This document shows positions 37,114-45,568 of a stretch of 64,000 nt of DNA, piece after piece. A program made the translations under genes and the position numbers. Below the pieces are notes generated by a model, which was given only the letters and a program-made list of their open reading frames with translations, had not been told where the DNA came from and made no database searches. Source of the DNA: Cyclobacteriaceae bacterium (GTDB taxonomy: Bacteria > Bacteroidota > Bacteroidia > Cytophagales > Cyclobacteriaceae); assembly GCA_026129485.1 (NCBI GenBank), contig JAHCHY010000016.1:48982-112981 (forward strand), read 5' to 3'. Numbering within the stretch: position 1 is the stretch's first letter; each line of letters opens with the position of its first letter.

Positions 37114-37820
37114 TGCGAAGTGATGTGATTGAAGTCTTTGATAAGCGTGTACAGGAATTTTACCGGTGGCAGGTCGGTTTGAATACCCAATTGGGTTTTT
37201 AGCTTTTCCGTAACAGCCAGCACAGGCGTTGCATTCCCGGTATCGCGGTTTACTTCCAGCGCCCGTTGTATTAATTCAACATCGCGTTCATTCAATTGAA
37301 TGGCCTGTGTAAAAACCGGCTGATATTCCGTTTCGGCTGTTACAAAAACCTGGTCGGCCGTTATTTCCTGTTGCTCCACCAGCTTAATTACCGTAGTTCC
37401 GGCCACCATATCGCCCAGGCGCTGCCCTTTGCCACCGGCTGCCACCAGTATCAGGGCAATGGCGCCTCCTAAAACGCCAAAGTCGATTATGGCAAACACC
37501 CATCGCATAACAAAATCGCCAACTGATGCCGGTGTTCCGTTAAGACGTATAACCCGGATTTTAAGTATATGCTTTCCGAGTGTCTGGCCGTTCATGAATA
37601 TTTCGAACATCACCGAATAGAACAAATACGGAAAGCCCAACAACAGAATCCAGACCCACTGATTCTTCACATCAAGGTTATAAAGCAACGTGCCAATGGC
37701 AATCACAAATGCAATTACGACTACCCGGTCGAACAAATAGGCCAGGATCCGGTCGCCCACGCTGGCTAACGGATAATGGATAAAAACATTCTGTGTGGTG
37801 CGAACCTGGATCGTTTGCAT
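37110..37820 (-). CDS. RDD family membrane protein
   Basis: The 236-residue protein has ASVGDRILAYLFDRVVVI (Arg and Asp of the RDD signature), three to four hydrophobic helices and a soluble C-terminal tail after residue 150. RDD proteins of unknown role often neighbour SpoIIM, MoxR and DUF58 genes. Here that cluster follows close by on the plus strand, which supports the assignment. It is the first gene of the minus-strand run with the b5-like protein and kinase. Confidence 0.9.
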   Translation of the reverse strand: MQTIQVRTTQNVFIHYPLASVGDRILAYLFDRVVVIAFVIAIGTLLYNLDVKNQWVWILLLGFPYLFYSVMFEIFMNGQTLGKHILKIRVIRLNGTPASVGDFVMRWVFAIIDFGVLGGAIALILVAAGGKGQRLGDMVAGTTVIKLVEQQEITADQVFVTAETEYQPVFTQAIQLNERDVELIQRALEVNRDTGNATPVLAVTEKLKTQLGIQTDLPPVKFLYTLIKDFNHITSQ

Positions 37821-37920
37821 ACCGCTGCTCCTTAACTATTACCTGTACCAAAAAAACAAAAGTAAATGAATCTGCCTAATGCTATCTTTATGCATCCTGG
37901 TAATTTAAACCTGATTGATT

Positions 37921-39165
37921 ATGAAGATTCGCGCTTCCCTGCTGCTATGCTCGGCTTTAGCTGTATTCAGTTGTACTGAGAAAAAACCGGTTGACCGGAT
38001 GACGGATGAGCAGCTACAGGCTTATGCCGATGAGCTGGCTCACAAATACATCATCACAGACGGACACGTGGATTTACCTTATCGCCTCAGAATGAAAAAC
38101 TTTCGCGTGGAGCGCGAATACATGGGCATCCCGGTATCGACAACCGAAGGCGATTTTGACTACGAGCGTGCGCGCAAAGGCGGCCTGGATGCTCCCTTCA
38201 TGTCTATCTACATTCCTTCCTCTTACCAGCTTCAGCCTGATAAAGGGAAAGCATTGGCCGACTCGTTAATTAATATGATTACCGGTATTGCCGAACAGGT
38301 TCCGGACAAGTTTGCGCTGGCCAATACACCACAGGAAGCAGATGCCAATTTTAAAGCCGGAAAAATATCGCTGCCTATGGGCATGGAAAACGGTGCCCCA
38401 ATTGGCGATGACATCAGCAACGTAAAGTATTTCTACGATCGCGGCATACGCTACATTACGCTTACGCATGGAAAAGATAACCAGATCTGCGATTCATCCT
38501 ATGATACCACCGCTACCTGGAATGGCCTGAGCCCGTTTGGCGAACAGGTGGTAAAAGAAATGAACAAAGTAGGCATCATGGTTGATATCTCGCACGTTTC
38601 AGACAGTACGTTTTACGATGTTATCCGGCTTACCCGGGTTCCGGTAATTGCCTCGCACTCCAGCTGCCGCAAGTTTACACCCGGCTTTGATCGCAACATG
38701 AGCGATGATATGATTAAAGCGCTGGGTAAAAACGGAGGTGTGATACAGATTAACTTCGGCTCTGCCTTCCTGGATTCAGCCGTTCGGGCAGGTAACGAAG
38801 CAAATCGCAAAAAGCTCCAGGCGCTGCTGAACGAAAAAGGCTTAAAGGCAGGCGACTCCTCGGCCAGGCCTGTTATTGACGAATTCCAAAAAAGCAATCC
38901 CTCGCTTTACGCTGATGTGAAAATTGTTGCCGATCATGTGGATCATGTTGTCAAGCTGGCAGGCATTGATCATGTGGGGCTTGGATCGGACTATGATGGT
39001 GTGGGCGATAGCCTGCCAACCGGTCTAAAGGATGTATCGCAGTATCCAAACCTGATTTACGAGCTGCTGAAACGCGGCTATACCGAAGAAGATATTGCCA
39101 AAATCTGCTACCGGAATGTGTGGCGGGTTTGGAATGCGGTTGAAAAAGCAGCCGGCCGCGGCTAA
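37921..39165 (+). CDS. Membrane dipeptidase (peptidase family M19) lipoprotein
   Basis: The protein has a lipoprotein signal (LLLCSALAVFSC, Cys18). Zinc-site motifs follow: TDGHVDLPYRL (HxD), PMGMENGAPIG (the bridging Glu), IRYITLTHGKDN, MVDISHVSD, VIASHSSCR and GLGSDYDG. These are the standard M19 renal-dipeptidase marks. It cleaves dipeptides, probably in the periplasm. The ATG at 37921 is used; a TTG two codons upstream is in frame but unneeded. Confidence 0.93.
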   Translation: MKIRASLLLCSALAVFSCTEKKPVDRMTDEQLQAYADELAHKYIITDGHVDLPYRLRMKNFRVEREYMGIPVSTTEGDFDYERARKGGLDAPFMSIYIPSSYQLQPDKGKALADSLINMITGIAEQVPDKFALANTPQEADANFKAGKISLPMGMENGAPIGDDISNVKYFYDRGIRYITLTHGKDNQICDSSYDTTATWNGLSPFGEQVVKEMNKVGIMVDISHVSDSTFYDVIRLTRVPVIASHSSCRKFTPGFDRNMSDDMIKALGKNGGVIQINFGSAFLDSAVRAGNEANRKKLQALLNEKGLKAGDSSARPVIDEFQKSNPSLYADVKIVADHVDHVVKLAGIDHVGLGSDYDGVGDSLPTGLKDVSQYPNLIYELLKRGYTEEDIAKICYRNVWRVWNAVEKAAGRG

Positions 39166-39188
39166 ACTTCTTCATTAAATCTTGTTAC

Positions 39189-39237
39189 TCAAGTTGGACG
39201 AATTGGGCCTATGCCTTATCTTCCAACTTGATTTTTT
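39189..39237 (+). terminator. Terminator hairpin whose T run touches the SpoIIM start codon
   Basis: TCAAGTTGGA (39189) pairs perfectly with TCCAACTTGA (39222), followed by TTTTTT and then the ATG at 39238. It would end the dipeptidase transcript. A TTGG-19 nt-TATCTTCC pair inside it weakly resembles a promoter, which would give the next operon an almost leaderless message. Confidence 0.7.
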
Positions 39238-40197
39238 ATGCGCGAGTCTTCTTTTGTTAGCCGTAATAAAGCCCGTTGGCAGGAGTTTGAAAAAGCTCTT
39301 CAAAACCCACAGCAAACCCCACCGGATAAACTGGCCGAATTGTTTATCCAGGTAACAGACGATCTTTCTTTTTCGCGCACAAAATATCCGCAAAGCCGTA
39401 CCACGCAATACCTCAACTCGCTCGCCAGCAAAATTCATGGCGAGATCTATAAGAATAAAAAGGAAGAAAAAAACCGGTTTGTACTTTTCTGGAAGGAAGA
39501 GCTGCCGGCCGTAATGGTTACCGTGCACAAACAGTTGCTATACGCCTTCCTTATTTTTGTAGTGGCCGGTATGCTGGGCGCTGTTTCGGTAGCACATGAC
39601 GAAACATTTGTTCGCCTGATCCTCGGTGACGGTTATGTGAACATGACCCTCGAAAACATCAAAAAAGGAAACCCGACCGATGTATATGCTACTGCGGGCG
39701 AAATGGATATGTTCTTTTTGATCACGCTAAACAACATTATGGTTTCGATCAGGGTATTTGTTTACGGAGTATTCTTTTCGCTTGGCACCGGGCTCTATCT
39801 CTTTTACAATGCTATTATGGTAGGAACCTTCATCATGTTCTTCTACCAGGAAAATCAGCTCAGCCAGGCTTTGCCGGTAATCATGCTGCACGGCACGATT
39901 GAGCTTACCTCTATCGTAATCGCTGCTGCTGCCGGGTTTGTGATGGGTAACAGCATTTTATTTCCGGGTACCTATTCCAGGGTGGCTTCCTTTAAAATGG
40001 GAGCGATAAAAGGATTAAAAATTACAATGGGCCTGGTGCCTTTCTTTATACTGGCCGGCTTTATCGAATCGTTCGTAACCCGCTATGCCTTTATGCACTG
40101 GAGCATTAAAGCCCTGGTCATTGGCTTATCGGCTATGCTGATGATTTACTATTTTATTTTATACCCAATTCAGTTAAAACGCAATGGAAGAATTTAA
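39238..40197 (+). CDS. SpoIIM/DUF95 family membrane protein
   Basis: The 319-residue protein opens MRESSFVSRNKARWQEFE, the usual start of this family, and has about six hydrophobic segments, including NNIMVSIRVFVYGVFFSLGTG and the MLHGTIELTSIVIAAAAGF helix. SpoIIM is needed for engulfment in sporulating Firmicutes; in Bacteroidota the homologue sits in a MoxR/DUF58 cluster with unknown role. It overlaps the following gene by 14 bp and begins the six-gene run to 45469. Confidence 0.9.
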   Translation: MRESSFVSRNKARWQEFEKALQNPQQTPPDKLAELFIQVTDDLSFSRTKYPQSRTTQYLNSLASKIHGEIYKNKKEEKNRFVLFWKEELPAVMVTVHKQLLYAFLIFVVAGMLGAVSVAHDETFVRLILGDGYVNMTLENIKKGNPTDVYATAGEMDMFFLITLNNIMVSIRVFVYGVFFSLGTGLYLFYNAIMVGTFIMFFYQENQLSQALPVIMLHGTIELTSIVIAAAAGFVMGNSILFPGTYSRVASFKMGAIKGLKITMGLVPFFILAGFIESFVTRYAFMHWSIKALVIGLSAMLMIYYFILYPIQLKRNGRI

Positions 40198-41176
40198 AGC
40201 CATAGAGCTGCAACAAGCCCGCGACTTCAGCAAAAAAATGAATGTTACGTTTGAGTTTCTGCGGCAAAACTTTAAAGCATTGATAAGAGCCATTTTATAC
40301 ATAGCCGGGCCGCCTGTGCTGGTTGGCAGCTTGCTGATCGGCTCATTCATGAGTGATTTCTTCTCACTCACCCTGGCCAGTCAAACCTCCGGCAACCCGG
40401 AAGCCGCAGCTAACTATTTTCTTTCTGTCAATTTCTGGCTGCAGCTTATCCTGATGATCATTCTTTTGTTTGCAAGCTACATCATCACCTTAGCCTGCAT
40501 CAATTCATACATTATCCTGTACAAGGAGAAGCTAACCAATAAAATCGAAGTTAAAGAAGTATGGAACAGGGTACGCCAGCTGTTCGGCCCTTATTTGGGT
40601 ACCACCATATTATTCTTTCTTGCCTTTATTCTTGTTTACATCTTTTTACTGATCCCGGTATTTATATTCGGCAGCTTATCCAGTGTTCTTGTGGCTTTTG
40701 TGGGGATCCCTGTTGTTATTTGCGGGCTGGCTTACCTGGCTATCAGCTCCTCGCTTACTTTTTTTATCCAGGCCTATGAACGAAAAAATTTCTTTGATTC
40801 GCTGGCCCGGTCATTTCGCCTGGTGAATAATGGCAAGTGGTGGAGCACGTTCGGGCTGATCCTCATCTTACAGTTGATCACCGGAACCGTATCTTACATA
40901 TTCCTTATTCCCTATTACGTAATTGTATTTACCGCGTCCCTGCACACGGCACAAACCGGATCGCCATTTGAATTTTCTGAAACCATGAGCATCATTATAT
41001 TAGTGTGCTTTACGCTGTATTACATGGCACAAATGCTTTTGTATTCGTTGCCCAACACAGGCATTGCATTTCAATACTTTAACCTGGTTGAACTGAAAGA
41101 AGCGCGCGGGTTAATGAGCCAGATCGAAACTTTGGGTCAGAACGATTCTGCCCCGCGACCGGAAGAACATTTCTAA
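40184..41176 (+). CDS. Polytopic membrane protein of the SpoIIM-MoxR cluster
   Basis: The 330-residue protein has six to seven strongly hydrophobic helices and an N-terminal amphipathic stretch. The pattern FFIQAYERKNFFDSLARSFRLVNNGKWWSTFG is like that of DUF4013/glycerophosphodiesterase membrane-domain proteins found in this cluster in other Bacteroidota. I cannot give a firm family. It overlaps SpoIIM by 14 bp and is followed by the DUF4129 gene. Confidence 0.8.
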   Translation: MEEFKAIELQQARDFSKKMNVTFEFLRQNFKALIRAILYIAGPPVLVGSLLIGSFMSDFFSLTLASQTSGNPEAAANYFLSVNFWLQLILMIILLFASYIITLACINSYIILYKEKLTNKIEVKEVWNRVRQLFGPYLGTTILFFLAFILVYIFLLIPVFIFGSLSSVLVAFVGIPVVICGLAYLAISSSLTFFIQAYERKNFFDSLARSFRLVNNGKWWSTFGLILILQLITGTVSYIFLIPYYVIVFTASLHTAQTGSPFEFSETMSIIILVCFTLYYMAQMLLYSLPNTGIAFQYFNLVELKEARGLMSQIETLGQNDSAPRPEEHF

Positions 41177-41187
41177 CACGCATTACG

Positions 41188-41976
41188 TTGAGGCTGCTCC
41201 TTGTTTTATGCTGTATGGCGCTGGTTACACCGGGCATGGCCCAATTCCCGGTGTCGCCCGATGCGGTAACGGCAACCGACAGCACCGCTACTGACTCGCT
41301 GAACATAGAATATTATGACGATGAAGAAGTGCCCGATTATGCCGGGCCTGCCGACACGGTAACCGTGGCTTACAAAAAATTCTCAACTGCGCGATTGGAT
41401 AGCTTAAAGGCAGATGATGAATTGCAGTACACACAACCGCCTACCGTAGCCGAATCGGTCTGGCAACGGATCAAGCGCTGGATCGGCTGGTTTTTCAGAA
41501 CCCTGTTCGAGAAAACCACCACGACCGATATCGGCAGGTTTATCCTGTACACGGTCATCCTCATCGCCATTATCATCATCGTCATGACGTTGTTACGGGT
41601 AAATGCATTCCGGGTTTTTTACTCCGGTGCCGATACGTCCAAACAGGCTTATGCAGTGTTCCATGAGAACATTCACGAAATGAATTTCGAGCAGCTTATC
41701 CAGGAGGCCACCGGCAAAAAGGAATTTCGCTTAGCTACACGCCTGGTTTTCCTGTATGCGCTCAAGCTATTGTCCGATAAGCACCTGATTGAATTTGCGC
41801 CCGGCAAAACCAATCATGATTATGTAGAAGAGCTTAATACCGGTGAGATCAAAACCGGGTTAAATGAGCTGAGCTTTTATTTTGAATATGCCTGGTATGG
41901 TAATTTTGTGATTACCGAATTGCAGTTTCAGCGGGTTAAGCAAACATTCACCTTCTGGAAAGAAAAAGTGCAATGA
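41188..41976 (+). CDS. DUF4129 domain membrane protein
   Basis: The 262-residue protein has a signal-like N-terminus (LLLVLCCMALVTPGMA) and an acidic, low-complexity stretch. A membrane helix lies near 128-148, and the C-terminal DUF4129 domain has YEEL-type features (QEATGKKEFRLATRLVFLYALKLLSDKHLI and the final ELSFYFEYAWYGNF). The start is a TTG at 41188; the internal ATG would cut the signal. DUF4129 proteins occur with transglutaminase, MoxR and DUF58 partners. It overlaps the DUF4350 gene by 4 bp. Confidence 0.82.
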   Translation: MRLLLVLCCMALVTPGMAQFPVSPDAVTATDSTATDSLNIEYYDDEEVPDYAGPADTVTVAYKKFSTARLDSLKADDELQYTQPPTVAESVWQRIKRWIGWFFRTLFEKTTTTDIGRFILYTVILIAIIIIVMTLLRVNAFRVFYSGADTSKQAYAVFHENIHEMNFEQLIQEATGKKEFRLATRLVFLYALKLLSDKHLIEFAPGKTNHDYVEELNTGEIKTGLNELSFYFEYAWYGNFVITELQFQRVKQTFTFWKEKVQ

Positions 41977-43157
41977 AGGACTGGAAGTACATAGCGTACC
42001 TTGTTGTGCTGGGCGTGCTGCTGGCCGCCTTGCTGCTTACTAAAAACAAGCAATACGATTGGACTGTAACCTTCTCGCACGAAGATAAAAATCCATACGG
42101 GGCCTATGCCCTTAACGAGCTGCTGCCAACCCTGCATCATAAACCCGTAAAAAACTCGTACAAAACTTTATATGAGCTGCAGGATTCACTATCTCCCCAT
42201 CAGAACTTAGTTATTATCAGCAGCATGTTCGGCCCGGGAAAGGAAGACACAGAGGCATTGCTGAAGTACGTAAGCAATGGCGGCACAGCCCTTATCGCTG
42301 CCAATTACCTGTATGGAAGCTTTGCCGATACACTGGGCCTTGAAGTGAGCGATGTTTTGTTCAATAAAATCGGGAATGCGTTTAACCAGAACGATACCGC
42401 ATCGTTGCATTTTGTAAGCGCTGTAATGGATTCGGCACGTGAGTATCGCTACAAAAGCGGGAACATCCATAATTACATCAGCCGGGCAGATTCCGTGCCT
42501 GCAACAACGTTGGCCAAGAACAACCATTACCAACCCGTTGCCATAAAAACAAGCTGGGGCAACGGAACCCTGCTGATCAACTGTACCCCCATGGTGTTTA
42601 CCAACATTCATTTGCTGGACTCCGACAATCATAAATTTGCCGAAGGGCTGCTTTCCTATTTACCGGAACGCGAAACCATCTGGACAGAGTATTACCACCT
42701 GGGCCGGTTTGAATCCGCTACACCTCTGCGTTATGTTTTGATTACCGAGCCTTTACGCTGGGCTTATTTTCTAACCATAATATCCATTTTGCTGTTCATG
42801 ATCTTTGAAGCCAAACGGAAACAACGCATCATCCCAGTTATAAAACCGCTTACCAATACTTCGCTTGAGTTTGTGGGAACCATTGGCAACCTGTACTATC
42901 AGAATGGCGATCATAAAAACATTGCCGAAAAGAAAATCCAGTTTTTTTATGAGCATGTGCGCACCCACCAGGGCATTAGCCTGCAGCACCTCAATGAAAA
43001 CGGGGTGCAGTTCTTAATCCGCAAATCGGGTGTGCCGGAAAAAACCGTACGGGCATTGGTGAATCGTATTCAATCCATTCGGACGAAAGAAAGCATAACA
43101 GCCGGTGAGCTGACTGACCTTAATCTGCAAATCGAAAATTTTCACAATAAGAAATAA
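41973..43157 (+). CDS. DUF4350 domain membrane protein
   Basis: The 394-residue protein has an N-terminal helix (YIAYLVVLGVLLAALLL). A DUF4350 domain follows, with NPYGAYALNELL, LVIISSMFGPGKEDTEALLKYVSNGGTALIAANY and NGTLLINCTPMVFTN. A second helix near residue 260 and a cytoplasmic C-terminus of about 120 residues complete it. The domain has a glutamine-amidotransferase-like fold with no known activity. The 4-bp overlap with DUF4129 and 1-bp gap to moxR make it part of the cluster. Confidence 0.85.
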   Translation: MKDWKYIAYLVVLGVLLAALLLTKNKQYDWTVTFSHEDKNPYGAYALNELLPTLHHKPVKNSYKTLYELQDSLSPHQNLVIISSMFGPGKEDTEALLKYVSNGGTALIAANYLYGSFADTLGLEVSDVLFNKIGNAFNQNDTASLHFVSAVMDSAREYRYKSGNIHNYISRADSVPATTLAKNNHYQPVAIKTSWGNGTLLINCTPMVFTNIHLLDSDNHKFAEGLLSYLPERETIWTEYYHLGRFESATPLRYVLITEPLRWAYFLTIISILLFMIFEAKRKQRIIPVIKPLTNTSLEFVGTIGNLYYQNGDHKNIAEKKIQFFYEHVRTHQGISLQHLNENGVQFLIRKSGVPEKTVRALVNRIQSIRTKESITAGELTDLNLQIENFHNKK

Positions 43158-43158
43158 T

Positions 43159-44136
43159 ATGGAAGAAAATCCTTTTCAAAGCCGGGTTGATCTTACTGCG
43201 CTGAATGCGCGGGTTAACGAAATTAAAAGTGAGATCGGTAAAGTAATTGTCGGGCAGGAGCAGATGATCGACCTGCTGCTAACCGCCATTCTTGCCGATG
43301 GTCATGTGCTGATTGAAGGCGTGCCCGGTGTGGCCAAAACACTCACCGCCAAGCTGCTTTCAAAAATCATCTCGGTAGATTTCGCACGGGTTCAGTTTAC
43401 ACCCGACCTGATGCCTTCCGATATCCTGGGCACATCGGTTTATAACCTGAAAACATCCGAATTTGAATTTAAAGCCGGGCCCATTTTCAGCAACATTATT
43501 TTGATTGACGAGATTAACCGGGCCCCGGCCAAAACACAATCGGCCCTGTTTGAGGTAATGGAAGAACGCCAGGTTACCATTGACGGCCGCACCCATAAAA
43601 TGCGTTTGCCTTACGTGGTTCTGGCTACTCAAAACCCGATTGAGCAGGAAGGAACCTATCGCCTGCCGGAAGCCCAATTAGATCGTTTCCTGTTCAAGAT
43701 CCTGGTTGATTATCCCAGGCACGAAGAAGAAATTGAAATCCTTTCGCGCCACCATGAGCGTAAAGGCGCACTTCCCATCGAGGAGATTACTCCTTTGCTG
43801 AAAGCGGAAGAAATAGAAGCCTTCCGGAAATTTGCGCACCAGGTTCACATTGAAAAAAACCTGCTCACCTACATCGCCCAGGTTATACAGGAAACCCGTA
43901 ATAACCCGATGATTTTCCTTGGGGCCTCACCGCGCGCTTCACTTTCGATATTAACCGGCTCCAAAGCATTTGCCATGATTAGCGGGCGGGATTTTGTAAA
44001 CCCGGAAGACATCAAGTTTATGGCCGCCCCCGTGCTCCGGCATCGCATTGTTTTGAGCCCCGAAAAAGAAATGGAGGGCATTAATGCCGATGAAGTGATC
44101 AGCCAGATCGTAAATAAAATAGAAGTTCCCCGTTAA
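43159..44136 (+). CDS. MoxR family AAA+ ATPase
   Basis: The 325-residue protein has Walker A GVPGVAKT, Walker B ILIDEINRAPAKTQSALFEVMEE, sensor 1 VLATQNPIEQEGTYRLPEAQLDRF and the C-terminal helical lid with GASPRASLSI. This is the MoxR/RavA subgroup of AAA+ chaperones, thought to help activate metal-binding or VWA/DUF58 partner proteins. It is 1 bp from DUF58, its usual partner. Confidence 0.95.
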   Translation: MEENPFQSRVDLTALNARVNEIKSEIGKVIVGQEQMIDLLLTAILADGHVLIEGVPGVAKTLTAKLLSKIISVDFARVQFTPDLMPSDILGTSVYNLKTSEFEFKAGPIFSNIILIDEINRAPAKTQSALFEVMEERQVTIDGRTHKMRLPYVVLATQNPIEQEGTYRLPEAQLDRFLFKILVDYPRHEEEIEILSRHHERKGALPIEEITPLLKAEEIEAFRKFAHQVHIEKNLLTYIAQVIQETRNNPMIFLGASPRASLSILTGSKAFAMISGRDFVNPEDIKFMAAPVLRHRIVLSPEKEMEGINADEVISQIVNKIEVPR

Positions 44137-44137
44137 G

Positions 44138-45469
44138 GTGAAGCTGATTCGCGCATTATACCTTGGCAATCGCCTCTTCATTTTAACGGGCGCCATCGTG
44201 GGTGTTTTCATACTCACGTTCGTGCTGGGTGGCGGCTACATAGTTCCAAAAATTCTTTTCCTGCTATTGGTGGGGGCCGTATTCACCGATTTGCTTTTAC
44301 TCTTCCGGGTAAACAAGGGGCTGCGGGGCGAACGGATGGTTGCAGAAAAGCTCTCCAATGGAGATGAGAACGAAATTGCCATCTACCTCGAAAGCTTTTA
44401 TTCCTTCCCGGTTTCGTTACGGGTATTCGATGAAATCCCACACCAGTTTCAACGCAGGGATCTGGAGTTTAACCTCGTGATGGATGCCGGGACTAACAAA
44501 GTCATAAAATATTTTTTAAGACCTGTAAAGCGCGGTGTGTACGCTTTCGGAGCGGTTAATGTACTGGTTCAATCTAAGCTTAAGCTGGTTGCACGCAGGT
44601 TTAAGTTTTCGTATGATAAAGAAGTGCCGGTGTATCCTTCTTATATTCAAATGCGCAGGTATGAGCTGCTGGCCATACACAACCGCCTCACCTTGTCGGG
44701 TATTAAAAAGATCAGGCGCATCGGGCACAACCAGGAGTTTGAGCTGATAAAAGAATATGTAAGCGGTGATGATTTTCGTACCATCAACTGGAAGGCCACG
44801 GCCCGCAAATCGCGGCTCATGGTAAACCAGTACCAGGATGAACGTTCGCAGCAGGTGTATTCCTTAATTGACAAAGGGCGCGTGATGCAAATGCCTTTTG
44901 CGGAAATGAGCTTGCTTGACTATGCGATCAATGCATCGCTGGTGATTTCAAATATCGCTGTCAAGAAATCGGACAAAGCCGGGTTAATTACCTTTCAGGA
45001 TAAGATTGGAAATGTTTTGAAGGCGGCACGGTTCAACAACCAGGTGGCTACCATACAGGAAGTACTGTATAATCAGAAAACAGCTTTCCTGGAAACCGAT
45101 TATTCGGTTTTATACACTACCGTCCGGAGAACGATCTCCCAGCGCAGCTTGCTCCTGTTGTTTACGAACTTCGAAAGCATACACGGCTTGCACCGGCAGC
45201 TTCCGTACCTGATCAGCATGAGCAAAATGCACCTGCTGATCGTGATCTTTTTTGAAAACACAGAGCTAAAAACACTTATCGACAACCCCGCAGAAAATCT
45301 GAAAGAGATTTATTATAAAGCCGTTGCCGAGCGTTTCAGCTTTGAAAAGAAGCTGATCGTAAAAGAGCTTCAGAAGCACGGTATTCAATCGATACTTACC
45401 CCGCCTGAAAAGCTTACTATCAACACCATTAACAAATACCTGGAGCTGAAGGCCCGGAACCTGATTTAG
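44138..45469 (+). CDS. DUF58 domain-containing protein
   Basis: The 443-residue protein has two N-terminal membrane helices (about 11-30 and 36-55) and a beta-rich part. The DUF58 core has EFELIKEYVSGDDFRTINWKATARKS, the strongest mark of the family. The region after it may be a VWA-like fold (VYSLIDKGRVM as a degenerate MIDAS). Start is a GTG at 44138, 1 bp after the moxR stop. The partner chaperone and cluster suggest a cell-envelope role that is not known in detail. Confidence 0.92.
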   Translation: MKLIRALYLGNRLFILTGAIVGVFILTFVLGGGYIVPKILFLLLVGAVFTDLLLLFRVNKGLRGERMVAEKLSNGDENEIAIYLESFYSFPVSLRVFDEIPHQFQRRDLEFNLVMDAGTNKVIKYFLRPVKRGVYAFGAVNVLVQSKLKLVARRFKFSYDKEVPVYPSYIQMRRYELLAIHNRLTLSGIKKIRRIGHNQEFELIKEYVSGDDFRTINWKATARKSRLMVNQYQDERSQQVYSLIDKGRVMQMPFAEMSLLDYAINASLVISNIAVKKSDKAGLITFQDKIGNVLKAARFNNQVATIQEVLYNQKTAFLETDYSVLYTTVRRTISQRSLLLLFTNFESIHGLHRQLPYLISMSKMHLLIVIFFENTELKTLIDNPAENLKEIYYKAVAERFSFEKKLIVKELQKHGIQSILTPPEKLTINTINKYLELKARNLI

Positions 45470-45568
45470 TTGAATTTCAGGCATTTCACCCTTACTTAAA
45501 AGGCATTCACCCCCGGGCAATAATTGAGTTGATTTGTTTGGTATCTTTCGTCATTAAAATCTAAATCT

